A DNA stretch of 64,000 nucleotides from Catenuloplanes atrovinosus (GCF_031458235.1 NZ_JAVDYB010000001.1:3865001-3929000), one strand, 5' to 3'. Shown: positions 16,040 to 24,874, counted from the stretch's first letter. Made by a program: numbers and translations. Notes: a model not told the origin generated them from the letters alone.

Positions 16040-17386
16040 TCAGGCCGTGCCGGTCAGCACCTCGAAGAGGTCGCCGCGGCAGTCCAAGGCCGCCTCCCGC
16101 AGCGCGGCCACGCGGGTCACCTGTCCGGCCGGCGGGAGCGACCGCAGTGCGGTCCAGGCCTGGTCGGTGGCCGCCCGGTCCTCGTCCGTGTAGGTCGCCG
16201 GCGGAGTCGGCCGGTCGAGCAGCCAGGAGGCGGCGACCGCGCGGGCGGCGCGCTCGCGCACGTCGGCCTCGCGGGTGGTGTAGTCGTCGCAGCGCAGCGT
16301 GCCGGCGCCGTCGAGCAGGTCCTCCACCAGCGTGGGACCGCCGGTGACCAGCGCGCCGTCGGCGTCGACGGTCAGGCGTACCCGTACCGTCGCGTGGTCC
16401 TGATCCACCCGGGTCCCGAAGTCGTGCGGGTCCTGGATCAGCGCGACCGGCGGGTTCGGCAGGCGGCCCAGCGCGGCCAGCGCCTCGCGCGCCGGCCCGG
16501 TCAGCTCCGGCAGCGTGGTGGCGTAGGCGCGGGTCACGCAGACCCGTGGCGTGCCGTCCGCGCAGACCTCGGCCGCGGCGCCGGCGTCCAGGCCGGTTCC
16601 GCGCGCGGCGGGCGGCAGCACCAGCAGCGCGCCGGCCAGCCCGGCGGCCAGCACCGCGACGGCGGACGCGCGCGCGGCCGGGCGGGGGCGGCGCGGCAGC
16701 GCGTAGAGCAGGAAGCCGGCCGCGCCGAGCGCCACGAACCAGATCGCCCGGCCCGCCACCGCGCCCGCCTCGAACCGCGTGAACTCGGCCGCGATCGCGG
16801 TGTCCGGCAGGTACGACGGCAGCAGGGCGAGCGCGCCGACCGGCCGGTCCTGCGCCACCATCTCCAGCGCGATCGTCACCGCCAGGGACAGCACCAGCGA
16901 GAGCGGCACCGTCCACAGTGATGGGAAGGCGCGGCCGGCCGCGAGCCCGAGCAGCCCGGCGGCGGCGACGCCGAGCGCGCCGGCCAGCAGCGGCCAGGGC
17001 CAGCCGGACGGCCAGTAGGTGTCCGCGTCCAGCACGGCCAGGCCGAGCGGGCGGGCGAGCGCGGCCAGGTAGGCGGCGGCCAGCCCGGCGCCGAGCAGCG
17101 TGGCGCGCAGCGCGAGCCGGGACCACGGCGGGCGGGGCGTGACGCCGATCAGCTCACCGGTCCCGGCCGCGCCGTCCCGGCGCCCGAGGATCACGCCGAT
17201 GGTCAGCGCCAGCGGCCAGAGCAGCGACAGCGCGGAGTGGTGGTTCACCACGGTCGCGCCGACCAGGCCGGGCCAGCGCGGGTCCATGCCGTCCGAGGTC
17301 AGCACGCCGGCCGCCAACAGCATCACCGCCACCAGCACGAGCAGCCAGGTACGGCGCAGTTCCAGCAGTGCCAGTCGGATCGTCAT
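16040..17386 (-). CDS. ABC transporter membrane subunit with large extracytoplasmic part
   Basis: 448 residues. Six or seven membrane helices lie in the first 260 residues (for example LLVLVAVMLLAAGVLTS and LLYALP). The C-terminal portion, starting near GTGLDAGAAAEVCADG, is about 190 residues and outside the membrane, with paired cysteines (VCADGTPRVCV). This resembles ABC-2-like export subunits. The start overlaps the ATPase gene stop (ATGA), so the two form one transporter. It is the last gene of the sigma-factor operon. The substrate is unknown. Confidence 0.82.
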   Translation of the reverse strand: MTIRLALLELRRTWLLVLVAVMLLAAGVLTSDGMDPRWPGLVGATVVNHHSALSLLWPLALTIGVILGRRDGAAGTGELIGVTPRPPWSRLALRATLLGAGLAAAYLAALARPLGLAVLDADTYWPSGWPWPLLAGALGVAAAGLLGLAAGRAFPSLWTVPLSLVLSLAVTIALEMVAQDRPVGALALLPSYLPDTAIAAEFTRFEAGAVAGRAIWFVALGAAGFLLYALPRRPRPAARASAVAVLAAGLAGALLVLPPAARGTGLDAGAAAEVCADGTPRVCVTRAYATTLPELTGPAREALAALGRLPNPPVALIQDPHDFGTRVDQDHATVRVRLTVDADGALVTGGPTLVEDLLDGAGTLRCDDYTTREADVRERAARAVAASWLLDRPTPPATYTDEDRAATDQAWTALRSLPPAGQVTRVAALREAALDCRGDLFEVLTGTA

Positions 17387-18153
17387 CGGAGCACCTCCGC
17401 GTACCCTCGCTCGTATCGGCTCGTCACGTCGTCGTCCTCGCCGGCACCGGCGTGCGCGGCCAGCTCCGCGGGCGTGCCGCGGAACACGATCCGGCCCTCG
17501 CGCAGCACCACCAGGTCGGTGCAGGCCACGGCCACGTCCTCGATCACGTGGGTGGCGATCACCACGCACGCGGTCCGGCCCAGGCCGCGCAGCAGCACGC
17601 GCAGCTCCTGCCGGGTGCCCGGGTCGACGCCCGCGGTCGGCTCGTCCAGGATCAGCAGGCCCGGGTCGCCGACCAGCGCCTGCGCCAGCCCGACCCGGCG
17701 GATCATGCCGCCGGAGAGCGTCCGCAGCTTCTCGTCCGCGCACCCGGTGAGCCCGGTCTGGTCGATCGCGCGCTGCGCCGCGGCCGGGATGTCGTGCGCC
17801 GGCAGCTCCTTCAGCCAGGCCAGGTACTCGACGAACTCCCGTACCGTGAACCGCTTGTAGTAGCCGAAGGCCTGTGGCAGGTAGCCCAGTTGCCGGCGCA
17901 CGGCACGCACGTCGCCACCACCGTGGATCGACTGACCGATCAGGTCGAGCGTGCCCGCGGCCGGTGGCGTCACCGTGGCGAGCGCGCGCAGCAGCGTGGT
18001 CTTGCCGGCCCCGTTCGGGCCGAGCACACCGTGCACGCCGGGACCGAGGTCCAGGTCCACGCCCTCGATCGCGAGCCGGCGCCCGGCGTGGACCGACAGG
18101 CCCTCCGCACGGATCGGCCAGGCGGCCGGGCGGTCATCGTCTATCGCACGCAT
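17383..18153 (-). CDS. ABC transporter ATP-binding protein
   Basis: 256 residues with all nucleotide-binding motifs: Walker A GPNGAGKTT, the Q-loop in LGYLPQAFGYYKRF, signature LSGGMIRR, Walker B LLILDEP and switch His in ATHVIED. It is the DrrA/CcmA-like export type. The LGYLPQ.FG.Y..FTV..F..YLAWLK pattern is typical of ATPases linked to ABC-2 permeases. It is third of four genes and overlaps its membrane partner by 4 bases. Confidence 0.94.
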   Translation of the reverse strand: MRAIDDDRPAAWPIRAEGLSVHAGRRLAIEGVDLDLGPGVHGVLGPNGAGKTTLLRALATVTPPAAGTLDLIGQSIHGGGDVRAVRRQLGYLPQAFGYYKRFTVREFVEYLAWLKELPAHDIPAAAQRAIDQTGLTGCADEKLRTLSGGMIRRVGLAQALVGDPGLLILDEPTAGVDPGTRQELRVLLRGLGRTACVVIATHVIEDVAVACTDLVVLREGRIVFRGTPAELAAHAGAGEDDDVTSRYERGYAEVLR

Positions 18154-18160
18154 CCTGCTC

Positions 18161-18967
18161 CTATCGGATAAATCGGTATCGGTTACGGAATCGGACGGTG
18201 ATCGCCGCGGCGGCCACGGTCACCGCGAGCCAGGCCGGCGCCGCGGCCGCGTCCAGGACCACCGGGTCCCAGGCGTCCGCCAGCGTGGGCGCCACGACCA
18301 CGAGCGACCAGAGCGCGGTCACCGCGACCGCGGCACGGCCCACGCCGACCAGCGCGCCGCCGGCCAGCACCACGGTGGTGAAGGCGAGCCCGGGCAGCAG
18401 CCAGCGGGCCGGGGACGCGCCGACCGCCAGCCCGGCCAGCGCCACCGGCGGCAGCGTCACCAGCAGCGCCACCAGCGTGCGGCGCAGCACCAACGTCAGC
18501 CCGGCCTGCGGCGTGACCGCGACCAGCGCGTGCGCCGGATCGGTCCACCGGTTCCAGGAGACCGCGACGCCGAGCACCGGCACCAGCGGCGCGATCAGAA
18601 GCAGCAGCGGGGTACGGTCCGCCGGCCCGCCCGTCTCCAGCAGCACCGCGGCGAGCGGCACCGCGACCGTCATCGCCAGCCAGGGCAGCACGGCCGGGAC
18701 CGCCCACCGGGCCAGCGCGCGCCGCACCCGGTGCCGCAGCCCCCAGAGCCGGCCGTGCCCGGGCCCGAGTCGCGGCTCCACCGCCACCCGCACGGACTCG
18801 ACCAGCCCGGGCAGCACCGGGTCCGCCCGGATCGCCTCGGCCATCCGGGCGCGGCAGTCCGGGCAGCGCTCCAGGTGCGCCTCCAGCACCCAGAGCGTCT
18901 CCTCCGGGAGGTCGCCGCCGGTGGCGTACCGGGTCAGCAGGTCGGTGGGGACACAGTGGCCGGTCAT
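18161..18967 (-). CDS. Zinc-finger (anti-sigma-like) multi-pass membrane protein
   Basis: 268 residues. The N-terminal cytoplasmic segment has the anti-sigma zinc-finger pattern HLERCPDC (HxxxCxxC), preceded by LLTRYATGGDLPEETLWVLEAHL. Six hydrophobic helices then fill the rest. Typical anti-sigma factors have one helix, so this looks like an anti-sigma head fused to a permease-like membrane body. The start overlaps the sigma-factor stop (ATGA), and the ABC ATPase follows 7 bases later. Likely role: hold the upstream sigma factor at the membrane and sense the state of the transporter. Confidence 0.85.
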   Translation of the reverse strand: MTGHCVPTDLLTRYATGGDLPEETLWVLEAHLERCPDCRARMAEAIRADPVLPGLVESVRVAVEPRLGPGHGRLWGLRHRVRRALARWAVPAVLPWLAMTVAVPLAAVLLETGGPADRTPLLLLIAPLVPVLGVAVSWNRWTDPAHALVAVTPQAGLTLVLRRTLVALLVTLPPVALAGLAVGASPARWLLPGLAFTTVVLAGGALVGVGRAAVAVTALWSLVVVAPTLADAWDPVVLDAAAAPAWLAVTVAAAAITVRFRNRYRFIR

Positions 18968-19506
18968 GACAGCGCCCTCCGCAGCTCGATCCGGGCCCGG
19001 CGCACCCGGGTCTTCACCGTGCCCTCCGGCACGCCCAGCAGCGCCGACGTCTCGCGCGCGGTCAGCCCGTCCAGCACCATCGCGCGCAGCACCGCGCGCA
19101 GTTCCGGTGCCAGCCGGCCGAGGGCCGCCGCGAGCGCCCCGTCCGGGATGCCGTCCAGTACCTCGTCCTCGGCCGCCGGCGCGGTGGCCCGTACCGGCTC
19201 GCCGGCCAGCGGCACCTCGTCGTGCCGGGCCCGCCGCCGGAACGCGTCCACCAGCCGGCGGGCCGCGATCGTCCACAGCCACCCGGCCGCGGTTCCACCC
19301 ATCGGATCACCCACATAGCTCGCCGCGGCCCGCCAGGCCGCGAGATACGAGTCCTGCATCACCTCGGCCACCAGGTCGTCATCCCGGCAGCGACGCCGCA
19401 GGCGCACCGCGAGCCACGGCGCGGTACGCCGATAGAACTCGTCGAACGCGGCCCGATCGCCACGGCCGACGCGCCGCAGCAACGCCTCCTCGTCGAGTTC
19501 ACTCAC
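18964..19506 (-). CDS. ECF-family RNA polymerase sigma factor
   Basis: 180 residues from GTG 19506; GTG 19524 is an alternative. Region 2 is ALLRRVGRGDRAAFDEFYRRTAPWLAVRL through MQDSYLAAWRAAASY. Region 4 ends with LTARETSALLGVPEGTVKTRVRRAR, the DNA-recognition helix-turn-helix. The longer open frame upstream lacks sigma-like sequence. It heads a four-gene operon with a zinc-finger membrane protein and an ABC transporter and is probably autoregulated. Confidence 0.9.
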   Translation of the reverse strand: MSELDEEALLRRVGRGDRAAFDEFYRRTAPWLAVRLRRRCRDDDLVAEVMQDSYLAAWRAAASYVGDPMGGTAAGWLWTIAARRLVDAFRRRARHDEVPLAGEPVRATAPAAEDEVLDGIPDGALAAALGRLAPELRAVLRAMVLDGLTARETSALLGVPEGTVKTRVRRARIELRRALS

Positions 19507-19570
19507 TCCCGCACTGTGGTTCACGCCAGGTAGGTCGTCACCCCGACACGACCGAGATTGCCGTCGGAGG

Positions 19571-19584
19571 GTGACCTGCGTCAC
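19571..19584. promoter_or_regulatory. GTGA-N6-TCAC palindrome, candidate CRP-family site
   Basis: GTGACCTGCGTCAC is symmetric and matches the core of CRP/GlxR-type sites. It lies between the divergent ECF sigma operon and the lipoprotein pair. A chance match is possible. Confidence 0.3.
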
Positions 19585-19611
19585 GTTGTCCGGAGCACCT
19601 ACGATGCGGGC

Positions 19612-19935
19612 ATGCGCGTGTCGGTGGCGGTGTCGCTGGCCCTGGTGGCCGGGCTGGCCGGCTGTGCGGCGCTGCCCGAGGAGCTGGAGGTTCGGCGACA
19701 CTGCGACGGGCCGAACATGGTCTACGAGGTGTGGGACCGGGACCCGGGTGACTCGGAGGAGCCGGAGACCGAGTTCGAGCAGGTCGAGGTGGCGCCGGAT
19801 GATCCGCGCTGCCCGAGCGCGGCGCCCGCGACGCTGGAACCGGCCACCGCGACACTCGCGCCGGCCACCGCCACGCTGGAACCGGCCACCGCCACGCTGG
19901 CGCCGGCCCCACGACCGGAGATGGGAGACGGGTGA
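19612..19935 (+). CDS. Small lipoprotein with Thr/Ala/Pro repeat tail (twin 1)
   Basis: 107 residues. The lipoprotein signal ends in LAGC at about residues 15-18. The mature part has RRHCDGPNMVYEVWDRDPGDSEEP and a conserved PDDPRCPSA, then a repeated seven-residue motif (LEPATAT / LAPATAT) near the C-terminus. The two mature cysteines, in HCDGPN and PRCPS, probably form a disulfide. The next gene encodes a shorter homologue. No known family is recognised. Confidence 0.78.
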   Translation: MRVSVAVSLALVAGLAGCAALPEELEVRRHCDGPNMVYEVWDRDPGDSEEPETEFEQVEVAPDDPRCPSAAPATLEPATATLAPATATLEPATATLAPAPRPEMGDG

Positions 19936-20168
19936 TGAGGACCGTGCGGAGCGCGGCGGTGGTGGCCCTGGTGCTGGTCGCGGCGACCGGTTGCGCCACG
20001 GACCGGTCGGAGGTGCGGACCCGCTGCGACGGGCCCAACATGGTGTACGAGGCGTGGGTGGACGAGCCGGGCTGGGGCGGCGTCGAGTTCAGTCACATCG
20101 AGGTCGTGCCGAACGATCCCCGGTGCGCGGCCGGAGCCGTGCCGACGCCGACGCCGTCAGGGCAGTGA
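19932..20168 (+). CDS. Small lipoprotein (twin 2)
   Basis: 78 residues. The signal ends in ATGC (lipobox). The mature part RTRCDGPNMVYEAWVDEPGWGGVEFSHIEVVPNDPRC aligns closely with the preceding protein, so the two arose by tandem duplication. It lacks the repeat tail. GTG 19932 or ATG 19935 may be the start; both overlap the upstream stop. The 3' end overlaps the convergent dipeptidase gene by 12 bases. Confidence 0.75.
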   Translation: MMRTVRSAAVVALVLVAATGCATDRSEVRTRCDGPNMVYEAWVDEPGWGGVEFSHIEVVPNDPRCAAGAVPTPTPSGQ

Positions 20169-20918
20169 GCCGCGCGCGACCGGGAAGTCGAAGTACGTGT
20201 CCGGGTAGGGCTCGCCGGCCAGCGTGAAGTGCCACCACTCCTTGCTGTAGCCGGTGAACCCGGCCGCGGCCATGGTGTCCCGGAGCAGGATTCGGTTCGC
20301 GCGCGGCACGCCGGTGACGCGCGGATCGAGCGTGTGCGCCAGCGGGTCGAAGCAGTCGTAGCCCGTGCCCATGTCGACGCCGTTGTCCCTGAACCGGCGG
20401 GACACGGGCGCGTAGCAGGCCGTGAGCGGCTGCCCCGGACGGTACGCGGGCTGGCGCGCGGCCGGCAGGCGAACGATCGTCAGGTCCACCGTGCTGCCGC
20501 GGCTGTGCCCGGACCGGCGCGCCAGATATCCGGCGTCGAAGAGCGATCCCTTGTCGGTACGCGGGTAGAACTCCGCCTTCATGCGCTGGTCCGAGCGGTC
20601 CTCCGCCCAGGCGGCGAAGTCCGCGACCGCCCGCCGCGGCCGGTAGCAGTCGTACACCTTGAGCGACAGCCCGCGTGGCCGCAGCGCCGCCTGCGCGTTC
20701 TTCAACGCCCGGGCGGCCGGCCTGGTCAGGATGCAGAGCGGCTCCCGATAACCCTTGATCCGCCGCCCGACGAAGTTGTGCGCCGAGTGATAGCGCATCT
20801 CGGTCAGGATCGTCGCGTCCACCGCCGCGAGGTCCACGAACCGCGCGGGCGCGGGTGCCGGGATCGCGAACATCGCCATGGCCGCGACCGCGGCCGTCAG
20901 GTGCCGTACCACCACCAC
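20157..20918 (-). CDS. Secreted D-Ala-D-Ala dipeptidase (VanX/DdpX-like, M15D)
   Basis: 253 residues. The signal peptide is followed by an M15D zinc peptidase domain: SGHSRGSTVDL supplies His138 and Asp145, and EWWHF supplies Glu227 and His230, the zinc site and catalytic base of VanX. The upstream CYRPRRAVADFAAWA segment supplies the conserved catalytic Arg. The signal peptide and lack of vanH/vanA/vanS/vanR neighbours point to a cell-wall dipeptide-recycling enzyme rather than vancomycin resistance. Confidence 0.9.
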   Translation of the reverse strand: MVVVRHLTAAVAAMAMFAIPAPAPARFVDLAAVDATILTEMRYHSAHNFVGRRIKGYREPLCILTRPAARALKNAQAALRPRGLSLKVYDCYRPRRAVADFAAWAEDRSDQRMKAEFYPRTDKGSLFDAGYLARRSGHSRGSTVDLTIVRLPAARQPAYRPGQPLTACYAPVSRRFRDNGVDMGTGYDCFDPLAHTLDPRVTGVPRANRILLRDTMAAAGFTGYSKEWWHFTLAGEPYPDTYFDFPVARGSLP

Positions 20919-21267
20919 ATCATCAGGGGTACGAACCGATCACGGTCAGCGACGCGCCGACTACAGCGGCACAATGTGCAGGTCACGGCCGGCCCGCTCG
21001 CACCGCTCGGCGTCCCGGGAACAACCAGATCGTAGTGCGCGGACGCCCTCACGCGGGGGCGGATGGACAATTCCCGCCGCCGGGGCGGGAACGCCACGGG
21101 CGAGGGCGCGTCAGGTTGCGGTTCGGCGCCGCCGGTGCCCGAGAGCGGTACGCCGGCGGAGTTCGTTTTCGGGACAGAACGCCTCTCTGGCGCGGATCTC
21201 TTGATCTATGGTGCGGCATTGCCGATATGTGAGTGCCGGAACCCTGGCGCGCGAGGAGGTGACAGCG
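20919..21267. other. Divergent promoter region
   Basis: 349 bases between the dipeptidase and the GGDEF-EAL gene. No gene is supported. A GC-rich stem (CCCGCCGCCGGGGCGGG near 21077-21093) is visible, but no clear promoter boxes. Confidence 0.4.
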
Positions 21268-23505
21268 GTGGGCGGACGACGCGTGGTGGTGAGCGCGCCC
21301 GTCGTGCTGTCCGTCGCCATCGTCGCGGCGCAGGTCGTGGCGCTCGTCCTGCCCGAGACGCGCAGTGCGATCTTCGGCCTCTCCCTGCTGACCGCCGACG
21401 GCCTCGGCGTCGTCTACTCGCTGCGGGCGGCGCGGCACCGGGCCCGCGTCACCTGGCGGCTGGCGGCGGCCGGGCGCGCGCTCTCCCTCGTCACCACGAT
21501 CTCCTTCGCCGTCGACGCGGCCGTCGGGAGCATCGCCGTCTGGTGGGTCGGGGTCGTCGCGGGGCTCGGGATGTTCGGCTGCCTCGCCGCGTCCGTGCTG
21601 TCCATATCCGTACGGCGGATGGAGGGGCGGCAGCGCTGGGCCTTCGCGGCCGAGACCTACGCGGTCTTCAACGGCGCGTTCATGCTGGTCTGGTACTTCG
21701 CGCTGCACCCGACGCTGCACGGCGGGCCGAACGCGAACTGGACGATGGCGGTCGGCTATCCGCTGGGGAACCTGCTGCTCGGCGTCGCGGTCTGCGCGGT
21801 GCTGCTGCGCGGCGGCGTCACCCGGCTCGGCGACCCGGTCACCACGCTGCTCGGCGGCGTGCTGTTCTACGCGATCGCGGACACGCTCCACGCGTCGGTG
21901 GGCGCGCGCGGCGAGCACGCGCCCACGTCCGCGACCGTCGTGGTCAGCCTGAGCCTGGCGTCGCTGGTGATGACGGTGGCGGCGATGCGCGCGGACGCGG
22001 CGGGCAGCGCCGGCAGCCCTCCACGCCCCGCGCCGGTGCAGGCGCCGTCCTGGTCCGCGTACCTGCCGTTCGTCAGCATCGCCGCCGGGAACACGCTGAT
22101 GTTCGGCGGCACGCTGCGCGGAACCGAGTTCGACCTCTGGGGCGGGCTGGTGCTGGCCCAGACCGGCATCATCGCGGCGCTGCTGGTCCGGCAGGTGATC
22201 TCGCTGCGGGACAGCCGCGAACTGGCGGTGACCGACACGCTGACCGGACTGGCGAACCTCGCCGGGCTGCGCGCGGGCCTGGACCGGGCCGCCCACCGCC
22301 GCGAGGGCGTGGCGATGCTGGTGGTGGACCTGGACGACTTCAAGCCGGTGAACGACCGCTACGGCCACGACACCGGCAACCGGGTGCTGATCGAGGTGTC
22401 GCGGGCGCTGCGCGCGCACATCCGGTCGGCCGACATCGCGGCCCGGGTCGGCGGCGACGAGTTCGTGGTGGTGCTGACCGGCGTCGAGGACCGCTCCGAG
22501 GCGACCGGCGTGGCGTCGCGGATCCTGGCCGCGCTCACCGCCGCGCCGGTGCGGGTCGGCGCGGACAGCATCCCGGTGCGGGCCAGCATCGGCGTGGCGT
22601 TCATGGGCCCGGACGAGGATTCGCAGGAGCTGCAGCACCGCGCGGACCTGGCCATGTACGAGGCGAAGCGGTCCGGCAAGCATCTGGTGAAGCTCTACGA
22701 GCCGTCCATGGTCGACCGCCGCGCCCGGGACGGCGTGCTGGCCGAGCTGCTGGGCGACGCGCTGCACGCCGGTGAGCTGCAGGTGGTCTACCAGCCGCTG
22801 GTCGACCTCTCCGACGGCCGCCCGGTCGGCGTGGAGGCGCTGGTCCGCTGGCACCACCGCGACCTGGGCCCGGTCTCGCCGATGGAGTTCATCCCGGTCG
22901 CAGAGCGCACCGGGATGATCACCACGCTCGGCCTGTGGGTGCTGGAGGAGGCGTGCCGGCAGGTCCGCGCCTGGCAGTTGCGCCGCCCCGGCTGCCGGAT
23001 CTACGCCAGCGTCAACATCTCCCCGCGCCAGCTGCAGGAGCCCACGCTGGTCGGCGACGTCCTCGCGGTGCTGTCCCGTACCGGGCTGCCCGCCACCGAT
23101 CTGGTCCTGGAGATCACCGAGTCCGCGATCGTCGACGAGCACGCCGCCGTGCCCGCGCTGGCCGACCTCCGCGCGCACGGCGTCCGCATCGCGATCGACG
23201 ACTTCGGCACCGGCTACTCGTCCCTCCAGTACCTCACCCGTCTACCGGTCGACGTCCTCAAAATTGATCGAAGCTTCGTCTCCCAGCTCGACAGCACTCC
23301 CGAGGGCGCCGCCGTCGCCGAGGCCGTGATCCGTCTCGGCCAGGTCCTCGGCCTCCGCACCATCGCCGAGGGCATCGAGACCCCCGCGCAGGCCGCCGAG
23401 CTGCAACTCCTCGGCTGCGGCCACGGCCAGGGCTACCTCTTCGCCCGCCCGATGCCCGCCGCCGACCTCGACGACATGATGGGCACCGCGCCGATCCGCG
23501 GCTGA
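21268..23505 (+). CDS. Membrane GGDEF-EAL cyclic-di-GMP protein
   Basis: 745 residues. Seven or eight membrane helices (residues 1 to about 235) form a sensor, followed by a short linker. The GGDEF domain keeps the active-site motif GGDEF at 395-399. The EAL domain keeps EAL (523-525), the NISPRQLQ loop, LEITES and the DDFGTGYSSL metal loop, so both synthesis and breakdown of cyclic di-GMP look possible. GTG 21268 is preferred because GAGGAGG ends 8 bases before it; GTG 21259 is also open. Cyclic di-GMP controls development in actinomycetes. Confidence 0.94.
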   Translation: MGGRRVVVSAPVVLSVAIVAAQVVALVLPETRSAIFGLSLLTADGLGVVYSLRAARHRARVTWRLAAAGRALSLVTTISFAVDAAVGSIAVWWVGVVAGLGMFGCLAASVLSISVRRMEGRQRWAFAAETYAVFNGAFMLVWYFALHPTLHGGPNANWTMAVGYPLGNLLLGVAVCAVLLRGGVTRLGDPVTTLLGGVLFYAIADTLHASVGARGEHAPTSATVVVSLSLASLVMTVAAMRADAAGSAGSPPRPAPVQAPSWSAYLPFVSIAAGNTLMFGGTLRGTEFDLWGGLVLAQTGIIAALLVRQVISLRDSRELAVTDTLTGLANLAGLRAGLDRAAHRREGVAMLVVDLDDFKPVNDRYGHDTGNRVLIEVSRALRAHIRSADIAARVGGDEFVVVLTGVEDRSEATGVASRILAALTAAPVRVGADSIPVRASIGVAFMGPDEDSQELQHRADLAMYEAKRSGKHLVKLYEPSMVDRRARDGVLAELLGDALHAGELQVVYQPLVDLSDGRPVGVEALVRWHHRDLGPVSPMEFIPVAERTGMITTLGLWVLEEACRQVRAWQLRRPGCRIYASVNISPRQLQEPTLVGDVLAVLSRTGLPATDLVLEITESAIVDEHAAVPALADLRAHGVRIAIDDFGTGYSSLQYLTRLPVDVLKIDRSFVSQLDSTPEGAAVAEAVIRLGQVLGLRTIAEGIETPAQAAELQLLGCGHGQGYLFARPMPAADLDDMMGTAPIRG

Positions 23506-23760
23506 AACCCCTTGCCACACACCGTTTTCCCGCTTCCGGCGGGGTCGCGCCCCGCACGCTCCCGCGGGCCAACCTCGCGGCGGCTCCGCCGCCGCTCCGA
23601 CGCCGCATCGGAGCCGGTCCCGGCGTGGTCCCGCCGGCGGCGCCGGTGTGCGGTGACCACCCACGGTTCTGACAGGGAGGCCGGCCGACGGCCGACCGGT
23701 GCCCGCGGGAGCATGCGGGCCCCGGCCAGGCCGGAAGCGGGTATATCAAAGGGTTTCAGA
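23503..23760. repeat. 258-bp intergenic element with terminal inverted repeats
   Basis: The ends are inverted copies: both begin CTGAAACCC, then share CCCGCTTCCGGC and CCCGCAyGCTCCCGCGGGC at matching spacing, about 60 bases per arm. The tips coincide with the stop codons of two convergent genes. The left half recurs near 35463-35566 in opposite orientation and the right end near 11709-11763. It looks like a MITE or a dispersed bidirectional terminator. Confidence 0.7.
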
Positions 23761-24874
23761 CCGTCAGCGTCCAGGTGTTGAGGTAGCCGGTGTCGCCGGA
23801 GGCGTTGTCCTTGACGGAGAGGCGCCAGGCGCCGTTGGCGGTCTCGCTGGACAGGTTGGCGGTGTAGCTCGTGTTCACGTTGGCCGCGCCGTCCGATGTG
23901 GACGCGGACTTGAGGACGTAGTACGTGTTGTCCGGGGCGTAGAGGTAGATGGAGACGTCGCCGCGGAACGGGTGAACGATGTTGACGTGGACGGTGGAGG
24001 TGCTGGCGGCGGTCGGACGGGCGCAGCCGGAGATGGTGATGGTGCTGGTCACCGGCGAGCCGGCGTCCGGGATGGTGACATCGGTGCCGTTGGTGCCGGT
24101 GCAGGCGCCGCCGGTCGAGGTGGGGGACGGGGTGGCGGTGCGGGTGGGGGTGGCGCCGATGACCGGGTCGACCGTGATCGTGCTGTTGGTGCAGGAGGCC
24201 GCGTACGAGGTGAGCGCGTTCTTCTCGGCGGTGTCGACGGTCAGGCCCCAGCGGGTCTTCACGGCGGTCCACTCGGTGATGTAGCGGCAGTGCACGCCGG
24301 TGACGGACGGCATCCACTCGGCGGGGTCGCGGTCGCCCTTGGACTGGTTGACGTCGTCGGTGACGGCGGCGAGGGCGCGCGCGTCGCCGAGGTCGTTGGC
24401 GAAGGACTGGCGCTGCGCGGAGGTCCAGGAGCGGGCGCCGGAGTCCCAGGACTCGGCCAGCGGCACCAGGTGGTCGATGTCCAGGTCGGCCGGGTCGGTC
24501 CAGGTGGCGCCGTCGAAGTAGGAGTTCCAGCGTCCGCCGCTGAGCGTGCAGCCGGAGCCGACCGACGGCGCGGTGCTGGCCTCGGCGATCAGCACCTCGT
24601 AGCGGGTGTTGCAGCCGTCGCCGTCCGCGTCGATCCAGTGGTTGAACAGGTCCCGGTCGTAGCCGGTGCGAACCTCGGTGGCGACCGGCAGGTTGGCGAT
24701 CATCGTGCGCAGCGGCTGCGAGACGGCGGCGGCCTGTGCGGGCGCGGCGACGACGACGGTGAGCAGTCCGGCGGCGAGCGCGGCGGCGGCGGTGGCGATC
24801 GCGGCGATCCGGGTCCGGGTGACGGAACGGCCGGACCGGCCGGGTGCGGCGGCGAGGCGGAGGGTGCGGGCCAT
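23756..24874 (-). CDS. Secreted HNH nuclease with C-terminal P-domain
   Basis: 372 residues. A long signal peptide ends near APAQA. The HNH/DUF1524-like nuclease domain (about residues 50-215) has WTDPADLDIDHLVPLAESWDSG (metal His) and the later DVNQSKGDRDPAEW. After a Thr/Pro-rich linker (about 228-245) comes a P-domain of the proprotein-convertase type (about 250-372: VTIPDAGSPVTSTITISGC, HPFRGDVSIYLYAPDN, ending WTLTV). P-domains usually act in adhesion or stability of secreted peptidases. AGGGAG lies 8 bases before the ATG. It probably degrades extracellular DNA. Confidence 0.9.
   Translation of the reverse strand: MARTLRLAAAPGRSGRSVTRTRIAAIATAAAALAAGLLTVVVAAPAQAAAVSQPLRTMIANLPVATEVRTGYDRDLFNHWIDADGDGCNTRYEVLIAEASTAPSVGSGCTLSGGRWNSYFDGATWTDPADLDIDHLVPLAESWDSGARSWTSAQRQSFANDLGDARALAAVTDDVNQSKGDRDPAEWMPSVTGVHCRYITEWTAVKTRWGLTVDTAEKNALTSYAASCTNSTITVDPVIGATPTRTATPSPTSTGGACTGTNGTDVTIPDAGSPVTSTITISGCARPTAASTSTVHVNIVHPFRGDVSIYLYAPDNTYYVLKSASTSDGAANVNTSYTANLSSETANGAWRLSVKDNASGDTGYLNTWTLTV

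Noticed and set aside
20157-20918. Vancomycin resistance gene vanX
   Set aside because: It has a signal peptide and no vanH, vanA or vanRS neighbours. A secreted wall-recycling dipeptidase is more likely.
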